From assembly GCA_024509875.1 (NCBI GenBank), contig JAMPIV010012428.1, forward strand, positions 1 through 64,000: a DNA stretch of 64,000 nucleotides. Direction: 5' to 3'. The notes under the pieces are model-generated. The model ran no database searches. It had not been told where the DNA came from and worked only from the letters and a program-made list of their open reading frames with translations. A program made the translations under genes and the position numbers. This DNA comes from Oreohelix idahoensis (lineage: Eukaryota > Mollusca > Gastropoda > Stylommatophora > Oreohelicidae). Every line of letters starts with the position of its first letter. Positions within the stretch are counted from its first letter, which is position 1. This document shows positions 1 to 10,436 of this stretch, piece after piece.

Positions 1-521
1 AGGGTAACCTTTTTGTTTTTCAGGGACAGGGGTCCTAAGTTATTGAAGCAAGCACTGGTCTGGGAGTTTTGCTGAACTGGAAACCAAAGAGGCTGACAGC
101 ATACTCCGTGGTCCAGGGATAGCGACCAGTGATGGTGTTCTCAAGAACACAGTGACGCAATCGTGCAGAGGAGACTTTTCCTTGCCGCCATCACGATGAA
201 GATAAAGCTGCTGTGGCCAGAGCAGCTCAACATTATGTTGCCCCCCTCTAAAATTGGACATTATATTAAAACACAGAGGGGGACAAATAAATTTGTTTTA
301 AAATGGCCAGGAAACTGTTGAAAATTTTCCCAATATACTATTTTCACGCATAATCAAACCACTTTGAAGTTCATGATTGACTCAAAACAACAAACGGTAG
401 CTTGAAAAAAACAATAACCAGTATTACCTCATAGTACTACTTCACAATACTTACAACTATATGAATAATAAGAATAATATATGTCAATACAAAGATTATT
501 CTATTTATTAAATGTGTGCAT
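1..521 (+). repeat. Partial third copy of the 2.1-kb arm repeat
   Basis: This stretch aligns along its length with about 17553-18027 and, inverted, with about 10480-11030. It stops where the LTR of gypsy copy 1 begins at 522, so that element interrupted it. Compared with the other two copies, which agree closely with each other, it has many extra single bases and almost no missing ones. No coding sequence is evident. Confidence 0.75.
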
Positions 522-1621
522 TGTTGGGTCCGTTCATTCTAATGGTGAAGAACTTCGTTACGCGAATGGTTGCAAAGAAACAAAATGTCAGAAAATGTTC
601 TTAAAAACGAACTCCAACAAGTAGTGTTTAACTGGTCACTTACTGGCAGCACACAAGTCTGTGATGACTGTACATATATTTTATTTAACGTGACACATAC
701 GGAGTGGAACACACAAGACGATCATGGTTACAGATTACAGATGCAAATGTCATACTTTAAAGTTGCTGATCATACTCTTAAATTCTTGGAGATTCTTCAA
801 CAATCAAGTCCTCTTCTATCCAAGTGAGCTGAGGATCACTTCTGTTCTCCGCTAATATACATTTACAATGAAGTCCGTTGACCTTCTTCCAAGGACGTCT
901 ATCGTGGTAAACGGATTCATGTTCGAGGATCAATCTTTGATATCATACCCGTAAAATTCCCAGACTTTCTTCATACAATACTTATGTAGCATATATATAA
1001 TCCAGACAAAGTCATACACGGCAATACAATCAGGTTAGAGTCTTCTGTTGACTAACCTCTCCCAAAATCCATGCCATGACTTTGGCATTGGCGAAACGGC
1101 ATATTAAAACATGTGAAGCATACAAAAATCAATTAACTTCGTTTCCTCGTAGGTATCCTCCCTCTACGGTAATTCAAACAAGGCAATCGACTCCGTTTGT
1201 CCATTCTAGGAATGACATACTACGATGGATTCCCGCTAGACCATAACTAGGAGCGGCCTGATACTTCAATTAAAATCAATAAACATTCAATGTGAAATGG
1301 GGCGACACTTACATGATACTTCCACTATTGGCTTCGACATGAAGACCAATATATATATCAATAGAAATAATGGCTTCCACCAACTTGCCACGAATACAAG
1401 AAATATTCCACGGACATCAACATGGTCCGTACTGCCCCATACAAAACATGACGTCAGAATCCCTAAACTAGGTTACCCGTGCGTCCAAAGCAACTCACAC
1501 TGCATTGTGCACGTCAGTGCGTGAATCAATCGAACGCACAAATAATATAACTATATTAAGACTGGTGCGTACATTTGGCAGGACCGAAGACTACCCCCTT
1601 AGGTAATAAATGTACGTAACA
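522..1621 (-). repeat. 3' LTR of gypsy copy 1
   Basis: It begins TGTTGGGTCC and ends GTAACA on the plus strand, giving the TG...CA ends of an LTR. Its last 417 bp recur almost identically at 9572-9987. It shares short blocks with the copy 2 LTRs (for example GTTGACCTTCT and CTAACCTCTCC), so the two elements belong to one family. The start is set by the break in similarity with the arm repeat that precedes it. Confidence 0.8.
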
Positions 1622-1642
1622 GCTCCCTTATTACCTCCCCTT
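1622..1642 (-). other. Polypurine tract of gypsy copy 1
   Basis: The minus strand reads AAGGGGAGGTAATAAGGGAG directly upstream of the 3' LTR. It primes plus-strand DNA synthesis in LTR elements. Copy 2 has a closely similar tract at 20394-20414. This independently fixes the element orientation as minus. Confidence 0.75.
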
Positions 1643-2708
1643 AAAAAAAAATTAATTCTATTAATTTTTTTTGAACTTAGTACCCGAGAGAGGTGAGTCA
1701 AAACTACAACAAGATATATGAAATGCATAAAGTTATACCATATTAAGAAAAGAATATTAAACGAAATCAATATAACTAAATGATAGTATGCATTAAAGCA
1801 CACATCCACACTCGACCTACTTTGGAACGATGTGGTAATATTCGAAGTAAAAACAAGTTGAAAATGAAAAATGAAAAAAAAAACCATAAAAAAAAAGATG
1901 ATAATAAAATTCAACAAAGTTTTCAAAAAAAAAAAATTTGAAACATATGTTTCAAAAATGAAAATGAACAGCAACACTGATGATAATCAATGACAAGAGA
2001 ATCAATAAAACAGAAAAATTGAAAATACAATGTGCAAAAAATGAAGCAATGCAAAATTAAACACTTTAAGAATCAACACCCTTAATGTTTTCTAACACTA
2101 GTACGGTTGACTAGTGATCTAACAGTGAGATATCATAACTAAGACCCGTGAATGCAGGTATTACGTGACAACTAAGAAAGTTAGTATGTGTGTGATCCAT
2201 AATCAATTAAATAGATTAAATTGAATTATTCTAATTTATATATTTCTTAATTACTAACAAATAACCAGTTACTAATATATTCTAAGTAATTCCAATATCA
2301 CTATCAATATGTCAATGTTCAGTTACAACTAGTTAGTAATCGACGAGACGATGTTCTCAATGTTCCATACACGATAAAATATATTCTCGAACACGATATG
2401 TAGTGTAATATGTTCCATAGGAATAACAAATGTATATTTGTCGCTCTTAACAATGTTTACATACTAATAAAAAGTTACTGTAGTACCAATGTTCCCGTAC
2501 TAATAAAATGTTACTCTAATACCACTGTTCCCGTTCTAATAAAACGTTACTATAGTATCAATGTTCCCGTACTAATAAAATGTTACTACACAAGAAGTAA
2601 TGTTATAATCTATAAGTAAGTATATCATGAAAGTTATACTTATACGAATACTTCAGTTATATAAACAGTCTTTATAGATGTACTATCAATGATAATGTAC
2701 AAAGTTAT
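1643..2708 (-). other. Noncoding 3' region of gypsy copy 1
   Basis: About 1.07 kb between the end of RNase H and the polypurine tract. It is very AT-rich and similar to 20415-21282 of copy 2. No envelope-like or other convincing reading frame is present. It holds the short tandem array at 2461-2596. Confidence 0.65.
2461..2596 (+). repeat. 36-bp tandem repeat, about four copies
   Basis: Units of about 36 bp contain a TACTAATAAAA-like block, GTTACT and TGTTCCCGT in the same order, with a few substitutions between copies. It lies in the 3' noncoding region of gypsy copy 1. The units are contiguous, without spacers. Confidence 0.7.
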
Positions 2709-3158
2709 TCATGTTATCGGTGAGGATGTTTCAACATCTGGAAGTGGTTTAGTTTCGACAAGTTCGCTTGGGCATCTCGACAAACAGTCTGCGAACACAT
2801 TCTTCACTCCAGGAATAGCTCGTATTTCAAAATTGAATGGTTGAAGCGCTATAGCGTAACGCGCTGACTTCGATGATTTAACGTTCTTCGTGTTCAGTGC
2901 GGTAAGAGCTTTTTGGTCAGATTCCACCACAAAGTGTGAGCCGAGGAGGTAACGTTCCAGTTTTGTGATTGCCCATACTAATGCGAGGAGCTCTTTATCC
3001 AGAACGGAGTATTTGAGTTCGCTCTCCGTAAGTTTTCTGGACACGTACATCACCGGAAATAAGGTGCCGTTATATTCCTGCATCAAAACTGCAGCAATAG
3101 CGTAAGAAGATGCATCACTGCGAAGAATGAAAGTGAGATTTTTGTTAGGCAACCTCAA
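2709..3158 (-). pseudogene. RNase H domain of gypsy copy 1 pol
   Basis: RNase H removes the RNA strand during reverse transcription. The 149-residue reading shows the gypsy RNase H signature: the first aspartate in LRSDASS, then the conserved LDKELLALVWA stretch (glutamate), ESDQKALT (aspartate) and FADCLSRCP (last aspartate). The start is not a true start; the domain continues the polyprotein from the RT at 3332 across a frameshift. The stop at 2709 is close to the natural end, because copy 3 also ends shortly after its SRCP motif. No chromodomain or integrase follows, because integrase is upstream in this element. Confidence 0.85.
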
Positions 3159-3331
3159 AAAAGGTTCATTTGAAAAAAAATCGTTTTATATAGTCTAACG
3201 CCGTTTGGTGATCCTGCGACCACTTTATTACATTAGATGTGCCTTTCTTCAGTAGAGACGAAAAAGGTGCAGTTATAGTAGACAAATGAGGGATGAATTT
3301 TGAATAGAACTGTATTAGTCCTAAAAGAGAT

Positions 3332-3961
3332 CTAACTTGTTTTTTTTGTCTTAGGTGCCGAGATGTTTAAAATTTTAGAGACGTTACTGTCTTCTGTATA
3401 CATGAAACCATGACCTATGCGGTGACCCAGAAATGAGATGTCATGAAAACCGACAAAAGCCTTTGAAGGTTTCGCTGTTAAGTTATAATCCCGTAAGGTA
3501 GAAAGTAAAGCTTTTAATCCATGAATATGTTCATCCCAAGAGTCACTGAAAAGACAGATGTCATCTATATAAGTAATGACATCGGGACGATGAGGCAATA
3601 TGCGGCGCATCATGCGTACAAAGGTAGCTGGCGCATTCATTAATCCGAATGGCATAAAATTCCATTGAAAAAGACCCCGTGGCGTCGAGAAAGCGGTGAA
3701 TGGCTTTGCTTTAGGAGTGAGTGGCACTTGCCAATAGCCCTTTGAAAGGTCAAATTTCGAAAAGAATGTGGCATGAGATAATTTCTCCAATAAGTCGTCT
3801 AAAAGAGGTAACGGTTCCGCATCGAATTTTGTAACTTTGTTTAATTTCCTGTAATCTACGCAAAGACGTATATTGTTGTCCTTCTTCCTAATGATTACCA
3901 TAGAAGAAGAATATGGTGATGAAGATGGTTCAATTATATTTAATTGAAGCATCTCATCCAA
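3332..3961 (-). pseudogene. Reverse transcriptase domain of gypsy copy 1
   Basis: RNA-dependent DNA polymerase of the element. Motifs in order are CVDYRKLNKVT (finger region), FDLSKGYWQVPL (first catalytic aspartate), FMPFGLMNAPATF and YIDD at residues 131-134 (catalytic pair). It stops at KTKKTS in a run of eight T on the plus strand near 3340; copy 2 has seven T there and reads on, so a one-base slip caused the break. The upstream connector that joins integrase to RT (4218-3962) is also shifted in frame. Confidence 0.88.
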
Positions 3962-4214
3962 TTCCTTATCAACCTTATCACGAAAGTGTAAAGGGATAGG
4001 ATATGGGCGAACTCGAATAGGCGTATCGTCAGTCAGAATAATGTCATGTTGGATGACTGACGTATGACCTGGGATGTCAGTGAGGACATCCTCATACGAG
4101 TGTAGAATATTAGAGACTTGCTGACGTTGATCAGCCGAAAGAGTAGATGAGATTGTAACATCATTCCATTTCTCAGTGGAATGGAGTGGTACAACTGGTA
4201 TTGGTAGTTGTACA

Positions 4215-5857
4215 TCATCGAAAGAAGATTCTTCTTCTTGGGATGACTGACAAACTAGAATAGTGTTGAATAGGAGGTGTAGGATCGTCAGTTGCCTGGA
4301 ACACTGACTGTAGATAATCAGGACGTGAGTAATACTCCTTCAACATGTTAATGTGGAAGGTTTTATGTTTACCATTAACATCAACGATGTAGTCGACATC
4401 GGATATTCTTGAGATGATCCTGAAAGGACCTCTCCAGGTAATTAAAAGACGATTGTTATGCGCAGGGAGTAATACAAAAGCTTCGTCACCAGGAATAAGC
4501 TGGCGAAGACGTCTATACTTGTTTGCAAATAGACGAGCTTTTTCTTTGGCTTGTTCGGATGATGCAGTAGCTAGTCTACAAGCATCTATGATTCTCTTTC
4601 TCAGAGAGATCACATACTCATAAGAGGATTGAGTTTCCTCTTCAATATTCTCATCAACCAATAAGTCGTGGATTAACGACATCGGACCGCGTGGTTGCAT
4701 GCCAAAAACTAGCTGGAATGGAGAAAACCCCGTGGCTTGATTTTGTACTTCGCGATACGCGAACAGAGCAGCGCGGGTATGACCCGATCCCAGTCTTGGG
4801 GATGGTCTTGGGTCATCTTACCCAACAACTGCTTGAGTGTCCTATTGAGACGCTCAATTAACCCATTTGACATCGGATGATAAATAGAACTAAGAGATCT
4901 GTCTATACCTAATGTCTTCATAACTTGAGACATGGATTCAGAAATGAACTGAACCCCATGATCCGACAAGATTTTCCGTGGAAAACCAATGCGTGAGAAG
5001 ATTAACATCAATGCCTCTGCTACACTGGCAGATGAAGTGTTCTTGAGAGGGATGGCCTCAGGCCAACGAGTGCACATATCAATGCACGTAAGAATATGCG
5101 TATGCCCTCTAGCAGATGGAAGCATCGGACCAATAATGTCTATAGCCATTTTATCAAATGGTCTAATCGGGATGTCCGCAGCTTGAATAGGAGCCGCATG
5201 AAATGGACCCCGTACCTTAACTTCCTGACATATCAAACAGGACCAACAATAGAGAGTGATGTCCCTATGGACGCCTGGCCAGTAGAATGCCGAAAGCACT
5301 CTGGATTTGGTACGCGAAAAACCCATATGGCCCGCACATTGCGAGTCATGCGCATGTCGTAATATACGAGATCTCATAGAGGATGGGACTAAGATCTGAT
5401 AACATAAGGATGAATCCTTTTCCCGTATTACTCTAACCAAAATCCCATTTTTAAGTATAAAGTCATGTCTAGATTTTGCAAGTTTGTTGCTGGTATTCTT
5501 TTTGTTCACATACTGAAAAAATTTTTTTAATGAATCATCATTCTTTTGCAATGTTGCAAACAACTCCCGTGAAATAGGAGCATCATCATCACAAGTGGTA
5601 TGAACTGTAGGTTCAATAGGTGTATCATGCGACATATTAGTAGCTTGCGCTCTAGTCACTACTGCATTTGCAGTTTGAATATGTCGCTCTTCCCATTCAG
5701 CAATTTGCTGTGGTGTACACTCTTTAATACCATGTATGCGACCAAGTATTACATCACAAATTGGATTCGGAAGGAGACATGCCTGGATCTTTCCTGAAAA
5801 AAAATGGTGTATTAAGGTCAATAATAGCAGTGGGAAATGTTTCAACGGTGCCACCAA
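4215..5857 (-). pseudogene. Integrase of gypsy copy 1, in two frames
   Basis: DDE integrase that inserts the cDNA. The first piece (5857-4709) holds the end of protease, an HHCC zinc module (CAGHMGFSRTKSR to WSCLICQ), then the core with MAIDIIGP, ILSDHGVQF and NGLIERLN, giving the D, D, E triad. A frameshift near 4780 moves the rest to 4700-4215, which carries the GPY/F-type C-terminal module (TWRGPFRIISR). A further shift lies near 4215, where the connector to RT begins. The integrase precedes RT on the coding strand, which is the reverse of the standard Ty3/gypsy order. Confidence 0.88.
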
Positions 5858-5908
5858 AAGTCACACACTCTTGACAACCCTGCCCGTGGCACAGCGTAGG
5901 TTGATCAG

Positions 5909-6157
5909 CTAAGCCCGGACGCACACAGTACTACAACCTGAGTCAAATAGGAGAGAGCATGAAATGTTGTTGACAAATCCCTTGTTAAACTTAAGAGAGC
6001 CCTGTCCCTGGTGTACTGACGCAGCAGTGGCCGTACAGACTACAGGTAGACTAGGCAAGGTATGTCCGCAACGCAGCGTCGTGATCGCCTTAGGCTGGAA
6101 AAGAGTCGAGCATTCTGGACAGTCTTTCACCTGGGTACAATCAAGAGAACAAGACAT
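5909..6157 (-). pseudogene. Zinc motif and aspartic protease start, gypsy copy 1
   Basis: The reading contains a C-x2-C-x13-C-G-H motif at 6062-6121 (CPEC ... LRCGHTLP), followed by the aspartic protease active site LFDSGCST. The protease would cut the Gag-Pol polyprotein. The same arrangement occurs in copies 2 and 3. The frame equals that of gag upstream, so gag and pol look fused without a ribosomal shift. A stop and frameshift between 5909 and about 5810 break the protease; its tail (ILGRIHGIKECTPQQ) is at the head of the integrase reading. Confidence 0.8.
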
Positions 6158-6427
6158 AGCATTGTGAGTTTCAGCTACTTTACCCTGTTCAATGTTAGCC
6201 TGTGTATCACTTAAAGCGACATTAGAATGTCTACCCGTATTACTCGACGATCTATCTCTACGACGCGATCGATTTTGATTATTTGCATTAAAATTGCCAT
6301 AATTGTCGTTTCTGCTTGAGTTAAAATTTGGATGAGTCCGATAATTTGTATAATTAAAGTTATGATGTTCTTTAAAATTTTTATTCCAAGAACCTTGTCT
6401 GTTTTGCGGACACTGAGATCTTGATCT

Positions 6428-7812
6428 TTAGTTTTGTTTATTATAATGTCCTTGATTATTTTTAAAATTATTGTTACCAAAATCTCGCGATCTGTGAGCT
6501 TGGTTCCAAGAAACATTAAATGGAGCAGATTGTTGAAATTGCTTCCCTTTGTAAAAGTTATCATTGTTAAAATTGTAATTATTTCCCTTATTGACATACC
6601 TGTCAGCACTAAAGGAACGATTTCGTGAAAAATTGTTTTGTTGTGCTGCAAAAGCAACAGGCAATTCATTCTTAATCTGTGCATTACTTAGATCCATGGT
6701 TGGGTGAGCAGTGCAGAAGTTTTTTGCATGTTCTTCTAAGTCTTTCATTGATAAAGGTTTCCGTTCGTGTAAAAATGCGAGAAATGTAGGATTTACAGAC
6801 GATAGTACCTTATCGCGCATCAGTAAATCGAAGAGACCTTCATACGACTTTTCAATTTTGGATAATTCGATCCATCTTTCTAGGGTTAGTCGTATTTGTG
6901 ACAGAAAATCACTGAAATTTCTGCTTGATTGCGGTAGTAATGTACGAAATCTTAATCGGTATTCATCTTCTGTCATTTGAAATTTCTTCAGAAGTGCGGC
7001 TCTAAGAGCATTATAATCATTCTTCTCATTAATACTGGTAGTATGATAAACTGCTAAAGCATCCCCAGTAAGTAACCTGGATAAATATGTGCAATTACAG
7101 TGTTTTATCCACGTTATAAGAACTACAAGTGGCCTCAAATCTATCTAGGAAAAATATTACGTCATCCGACAGGGGGGATTAAATGTAGGTAATTTAAGGT
7201 GAATGTACTTAAAATGATCATGTCTGCACGAAGTTTGGCTTTCAAAAGTTCTGTGACAATTAGCTTCCTGAGTTAACCTAAGTCTCTCATATTCTGACTC
7301 TGCTAATTTTAGTTCATGCTGTCGTTTTTTATCATTTCTCTTCCATCTCAAGCTGAAGTCGTAATGCATTTTGTTCGGCTATTAATCTTCTTTCTATCAG
7401 TTCCTTTTTGTTTATTTTCCATCTCAATCTTAAGTCTTTCTTCAGCCTCCCTTTGCTTCTGTTCTGCCTCTCGCTGAAATCGTTTCTCTTCTAATTCAGC
7501 GGCTAATCTCATTTTTTTCTCCTCTTCCTCAGCTATAAATTTCCTCTTCTTTTCATCCTCCTCAGCAGTTAATCTCATTTTTTTCTCATTCTCCTCAGCA
7601 ATTAATCTCATTTTTTTCTCATTTTCATCAGACTCAATCCGTTTTTGATCTGCCTCAAATTGAAGTTTTTCTAGTCTTAAAGTTTCTAACTTTCTCCGAT
7701 CGGCTTCTATTTCTTGAGCTTTCTTATATTCTGCAAGTGCAAATGCTTTTGCTTCATCAGGAGCCATCTGAAGAGCTTTTGCTTGCTTAATGAAATAATC
7801 TAGTGAATACAT
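6428..7812 (-). pseudogene. Gag of gypsy copy 1
   Basis: Structural protein of the particle. It starts at ATG 7812 (MYSLDYFIKQ), followed by about 110 residues of charged Glu/Lys/Arg repeats typical of a long coiled coil. Frameshifts near 7360 and 7150 separate this from the capsid-like part (7138 down), which has LPTFNPP before it and FSDFLSQIRLTLERW and LLMRDKVLSSVN within. An Asn/Arg-rich tail resembles a nucleocapsid; a TAA at 6428-6430 stands where copy 2 has TGG. The tail then runs in frame into the zinc motif at 6157. Confidence 0.75.
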
Positions 7813-8012
7813 TATGCTTTATAAGTAGTCACAATACTCTTGATTTATAAAATGATAATTAATCAATGTAAATTAATTAACCTTGTTACTTTGCCAAGTG
7901 TACGTCGTTCCTGTCCTAGAACGGTATCTTTTGTTATCATATAGTTATGAAATATATCAATAATCAATACAGTAATTTATGTAATGAAATGTCATGAAAT
8001 CAACAACGTGAA
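7813..8012 (-). other. Remnant leader of gypsy copy 1
   Basis: About 200 bp of AT-rich noncoding sequence upstream of gag. It matches the copy 2 leader near 26290-26470 in short blocks (such as TCCTGTCC followed by GAACGGTA). It is cut by the Penelope-like insertion. Confidence 0.6.
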
Positions 8013-9089
8013 AGACAATACCGCAGATATATCGATGATGGCATAGGTCTCACAGATATGTCTGAGACTGATTTACACCGCTTCATCGACTTTGTGAACC
8101 ACTTTCACCCCACCATTAAGTTCCCCTCCCTCGTCTCCACAGTTTCTGTCAACTTCCTTGACATTACTATTTCTATCACGCCCTCCGGCCTTAATACCTC
8201 AGTATACTACAAGCCGACAGATGCCCACAGCTACCTCCTGTATACCTCTTCTCATCCTCGGGCCTGTCGTGACTCCCTTCCTTTTTCACAACTTCTCCGC
8301 CTCCGCCGTTTATGCCAAGACGACGATGACTTCCACTTACGAGCAAATGAGATGTTGGATTTCTTCCGTAACAGACTTTATCCAGAACATGTTCTCACCT
8401 CTGCTCTCCAACGTGTGCTCCCCATCTCTCGTCAGGAGGCCCTCATACCTCACCATAAATCCACTTCGGATAGAGTCAAATTAATCTTGACCCATCACCC
8501 TCATAGTACTACTGTCAAACAGATCCTTTTCCGCCACCTCCCTATCCTCCAAGCAGAGCCTGTGACACAAGAAGTATTCAGTGAAGCACCTTTGGTGGCA
8601 TATAGACGTGACAAGAACTTGAAGGATCTTCTTGTTCACAGCCGTCTCCCAAAGGAGAATGCCACCCACTTTGGCACACTACCCTGTGGTCGGACAAGAT
8701 GCAACACGTGCAAGTATGTCACCTCAACCCAGAAGGTGTCCTTTCCTAAGGCTACGTACACCATCACTAGTAGCTTCACGTGTGAATCGCGCAATGTCAT
8801 TTATACGATCATATGTAAACGTTGCTGCAAAACCTATATTGGCCAAACAGGCAAACGACTTGGGGACAGATTCAGCCAGCACTTAAATGACATCGCTCAG
8901 CAAAAGTCCACACCAGTTGCCATACACTTCAATGGTCCTGACCACCATGGTCCCATCGACATCCAGGTCACAGCGATCCGATCCTGCTCCTCTGACACTG
9001 CCAGCCGAGAACAGCTTGAGAACCGTCTTATACACCGCATGGGGTGTCTAAAACCAGCCGGTCTCAACACTTTTCACACCTTTGTCTGA
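8013..9089 (+). CDS. Penelope-like element: RT C-terminus plus GIY-YIG endonuclease
   Basis: Fragment of a Penelope-like retroelement polyprotein. It opens inside the reverse transcriptase at the RYIDDG catalytic motif (about 8025-8042); the first internal methionine is at 8058. From there, residues 1-200 are the RT thumb and linker (VNFLDITI, YYKPTDAHSYL). A cysteine motif CGRTRCNTC lies at residues 210-218. The GIY-YIG nuclease follows, with VIY at 247-249 and YIGQTGKR at 260-267. The stop is at 9087-9089. It is 5'-truncated, so not autonomous, but the remaining frame has no internal stop. It lies opposite to gypsy copy 1, in place of that element's leader. Confidence 0.88.
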   Translation, partial: RQYRRYIDDGIGLTDMSETDLHRFIDFVNHFHPTIKFPSLVSTVSVNFLDITISITPSGLNTSVYYKPTDAHSYLLYTSSHPRACRDSLPFSQLLRLRRLCQDDDDFHLRANEMLDFFRNRLYPEHVLTSALQRVLPISRQEALIPHHKSTSDRVKLILTHHPHSTTVKQILFRHLPILQAEPVTQEVFSEAPLVAYRRDKNLKDLLVHSRLPKENATHFGTLPCGRTRCNTCKYVTSTQKVSFPKATYTITSSFTCESRNVIYTIICKRCCKTYIGQTGKRLGDRFSQHLNDIAQQKSTPVAIHFNGPDHHGPIDIQVTAIRSCSSDTASREQLENRLIHRMGCLKPAGLNTFHTFV

Positions 9090-9571
9090 GGTCACCCTTT
9101 CCTCTCTTGCTCTATTTGACTCTTTCCACTCTTATCCTATTCTCCTATTTGTATGCCATATACATTTTTTAATTTCATATTTATTTATCTCCCACTCATT
9201 CTGTCCTCTTCTATTTCCAGTCCCCACTTTTACCCCGTTGGGTAGTTTATTGTCCGGTTTCGTTTTTTAGTTTTTCAGTATGTATTGTGTACACCCGGCG
9301 GCGGAAGTCGCTTTCTGTTCAGCCACGCGCTCTTCAACAGACAGCGAATTTCGGTTCTTGCCTTCAGGGAAGTACCCAGTTTTTATTTTATTAAGTTTTT
9401 TATGTGTCCTATCTAGACTTCACTTTCTTTCCTTTCCTGGCGAAGGCCTTGTGGCCGTAACGTAGACTATTTTCTTTGTCTTTTGTCCTCGTAAGACGAA
9501 TCACCTTTTTTCAATTTTTTTCAAACCCATCCATTGTATTCCACGTCTTACCGCAGTTCCCCTCAACTTCC
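9090..9571 (+). other. 3' untranslated region of the Penelope-like element
   Basis: Pyrimidine-rich noncoding sequence follows the nuclease stop, up to the abrupt start of gypsy LTR sequence at 9572. It contains no supported gene. Its end is inferred from the LTR junction. Confidence 0.6.
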
Positions 9572-9987
9572 TAGGAATGACATACTACGATGGATTCCCG
9601 CTAGACCATAACTAGGAGCGGCCTGATACTTCAATTAAAATCAATAAACATTCAATGTGAAATGGGGCGACACTTACATGATACTTCCACTATTGGCTTC
9701 GACATGAAGACCAATATATATATCAATAGAAATAATGGCTTCCACCAACTTGCCACGAATACAAGAAATATTCCACGGACATCAACATCGTCCGTACTGC
9801 CCCCATACAAAACATGACGTCAGAATCCCTAAACTAGGTTACCCGTGCGTCCAAAGCAACTCACACTGCATTGTGCACGTCAGTGCGTGAATCAATCGAA
9901 CGCACAAATAATATAACTATATTAAGACTGGTGCGTACATTTGGCAGGACCGAAGACTACCCCCTTAGGTAATAAATGTACGTAACA
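9572..9987 (-). repeat. Truncated 5' LTR of gypsy copy 1
   Basis: This is a near-perfect direct repeat of 1205-1621; by eye I see one substitution and one single-base indel. The part of the LTR equivalent to 522-1204 is missing, its place taken by the Penelope-like element. It ends GTAACA exactly at the first base of the palindromic MITE-like unit. Confidence 0.88.
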
Positions 9988-10283
9988 GACTTACACTTCC
10001 TCATTTTCATAACCCTAGACATTCAACGTAGTCATCATAATATTCCAGAATAATTCTGACTGAGGTATAGATGTGATTGTGGTAAAGTGGGATGTTATAA
10101 ATATTTATAGGGGACTTAGTGTACTGACTGAGATCAGCTGTGAAGGTATCTGTATCTAATAGGTGTGGTGTATTACAGATGACCTTACTTGCTACCACAT
10201 TTATACCTCAGTCAGAATTATTCTGGAATATTGTGATGACTACGTTAAATGTCTAGGGTTATGAAAATGATGAAGTGTAAGTC
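9988..10283. mobile_element. MITE-like palindromic unit with 82-bp inverted ends
   Basis: The first 82 bp (9988-10069) are the near-perfect inverse of the last 82 bp (10202-10283), starting GACTTACACTTC and ending GAAGTGTAAGTC. The 120-bp centre (10079-10198) is itself bounded by GTGGTA and TACCAC. It has no coding capacity. Flanks share ACA on both sides, a possible 3-bp target duplication. The superfamily is not recognised. Confidence 0.75.
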
Positions 10284-10436
10284 ACAACAACAACAGACAG
10301 ATAAACAATTTAATTTATTCCACAACACTTTACAACACTGTGACACTCACACACATATAACACTCTATAAAACTATCTTAAGTGAGTCAAGTGTTTAAGT
10401 TTAAAAATATATGTATTAATGCTTTCAATAATGGGT
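10284..10436. other. Short AT-rich stretch, nothing recognised
   Basis: Between the palindromic unit and the left arm of the foldback. It begins with a short CAA repeat. No reading frame or known repeat was recognised. Confidence 0.4.

Larger units (their letters stand above)
522..9987 (-). mobile_element. Ty3/gypsy retrotransposon copy 1 (Gmr1-like order), defective
   Basis: Minus-strand LTR retrotransposon. Reading right to left: a truncated 5' LTR (9572-9987), a lost leader, gag (7812-6428), protease (6157-5909), integrase (5857-4215), reverse transcriptase (3961-3332), RNase H (3158-2709), a 1.1-kb noncoding tail, a polypurine tract and the 3' LTR (522-1621). Integrase lies upstream of reverse transcriptase, as in Gmr1-like elements. 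A Penelope-like element replaced the leader and the first part of the 5' LTR. The shared 417 bp of the LTRs differ at only about two positions by eye, so the element is young, yet the coding region has several frameshifts. The bases outside the two LTRs (tgcat and gactt) do not match. Confidence 0.85.

Noticed and set aside
1591..1977. Hydrophobic 128-residue minus-strand frame as a membrane or envelope-like protein
   Set aside because: It overlaps the polypurine tract and low-complexity T-rich sequence, and copy 2 does not preserve it.
2461..2596. Regular repeats that could suggest a CRISPR array
   Set aside because: Units are contiguous without unique spacers, and the context is a eukaryotic retrotransposon.
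6211..6684. Ile-rich 157-residue minus-strand frame in the gag tail of copy 1
   Set aside because: It is an alternate frame of the Asn/Arg-rich nucleocapsid tail, which is the frame shared with copies 2 and 3.
8158..8886. Alternate plus-strand frames across the Penelope-like gene
   Set aside because: They overlap the motif-bearing frame and carry no recognisable domain.
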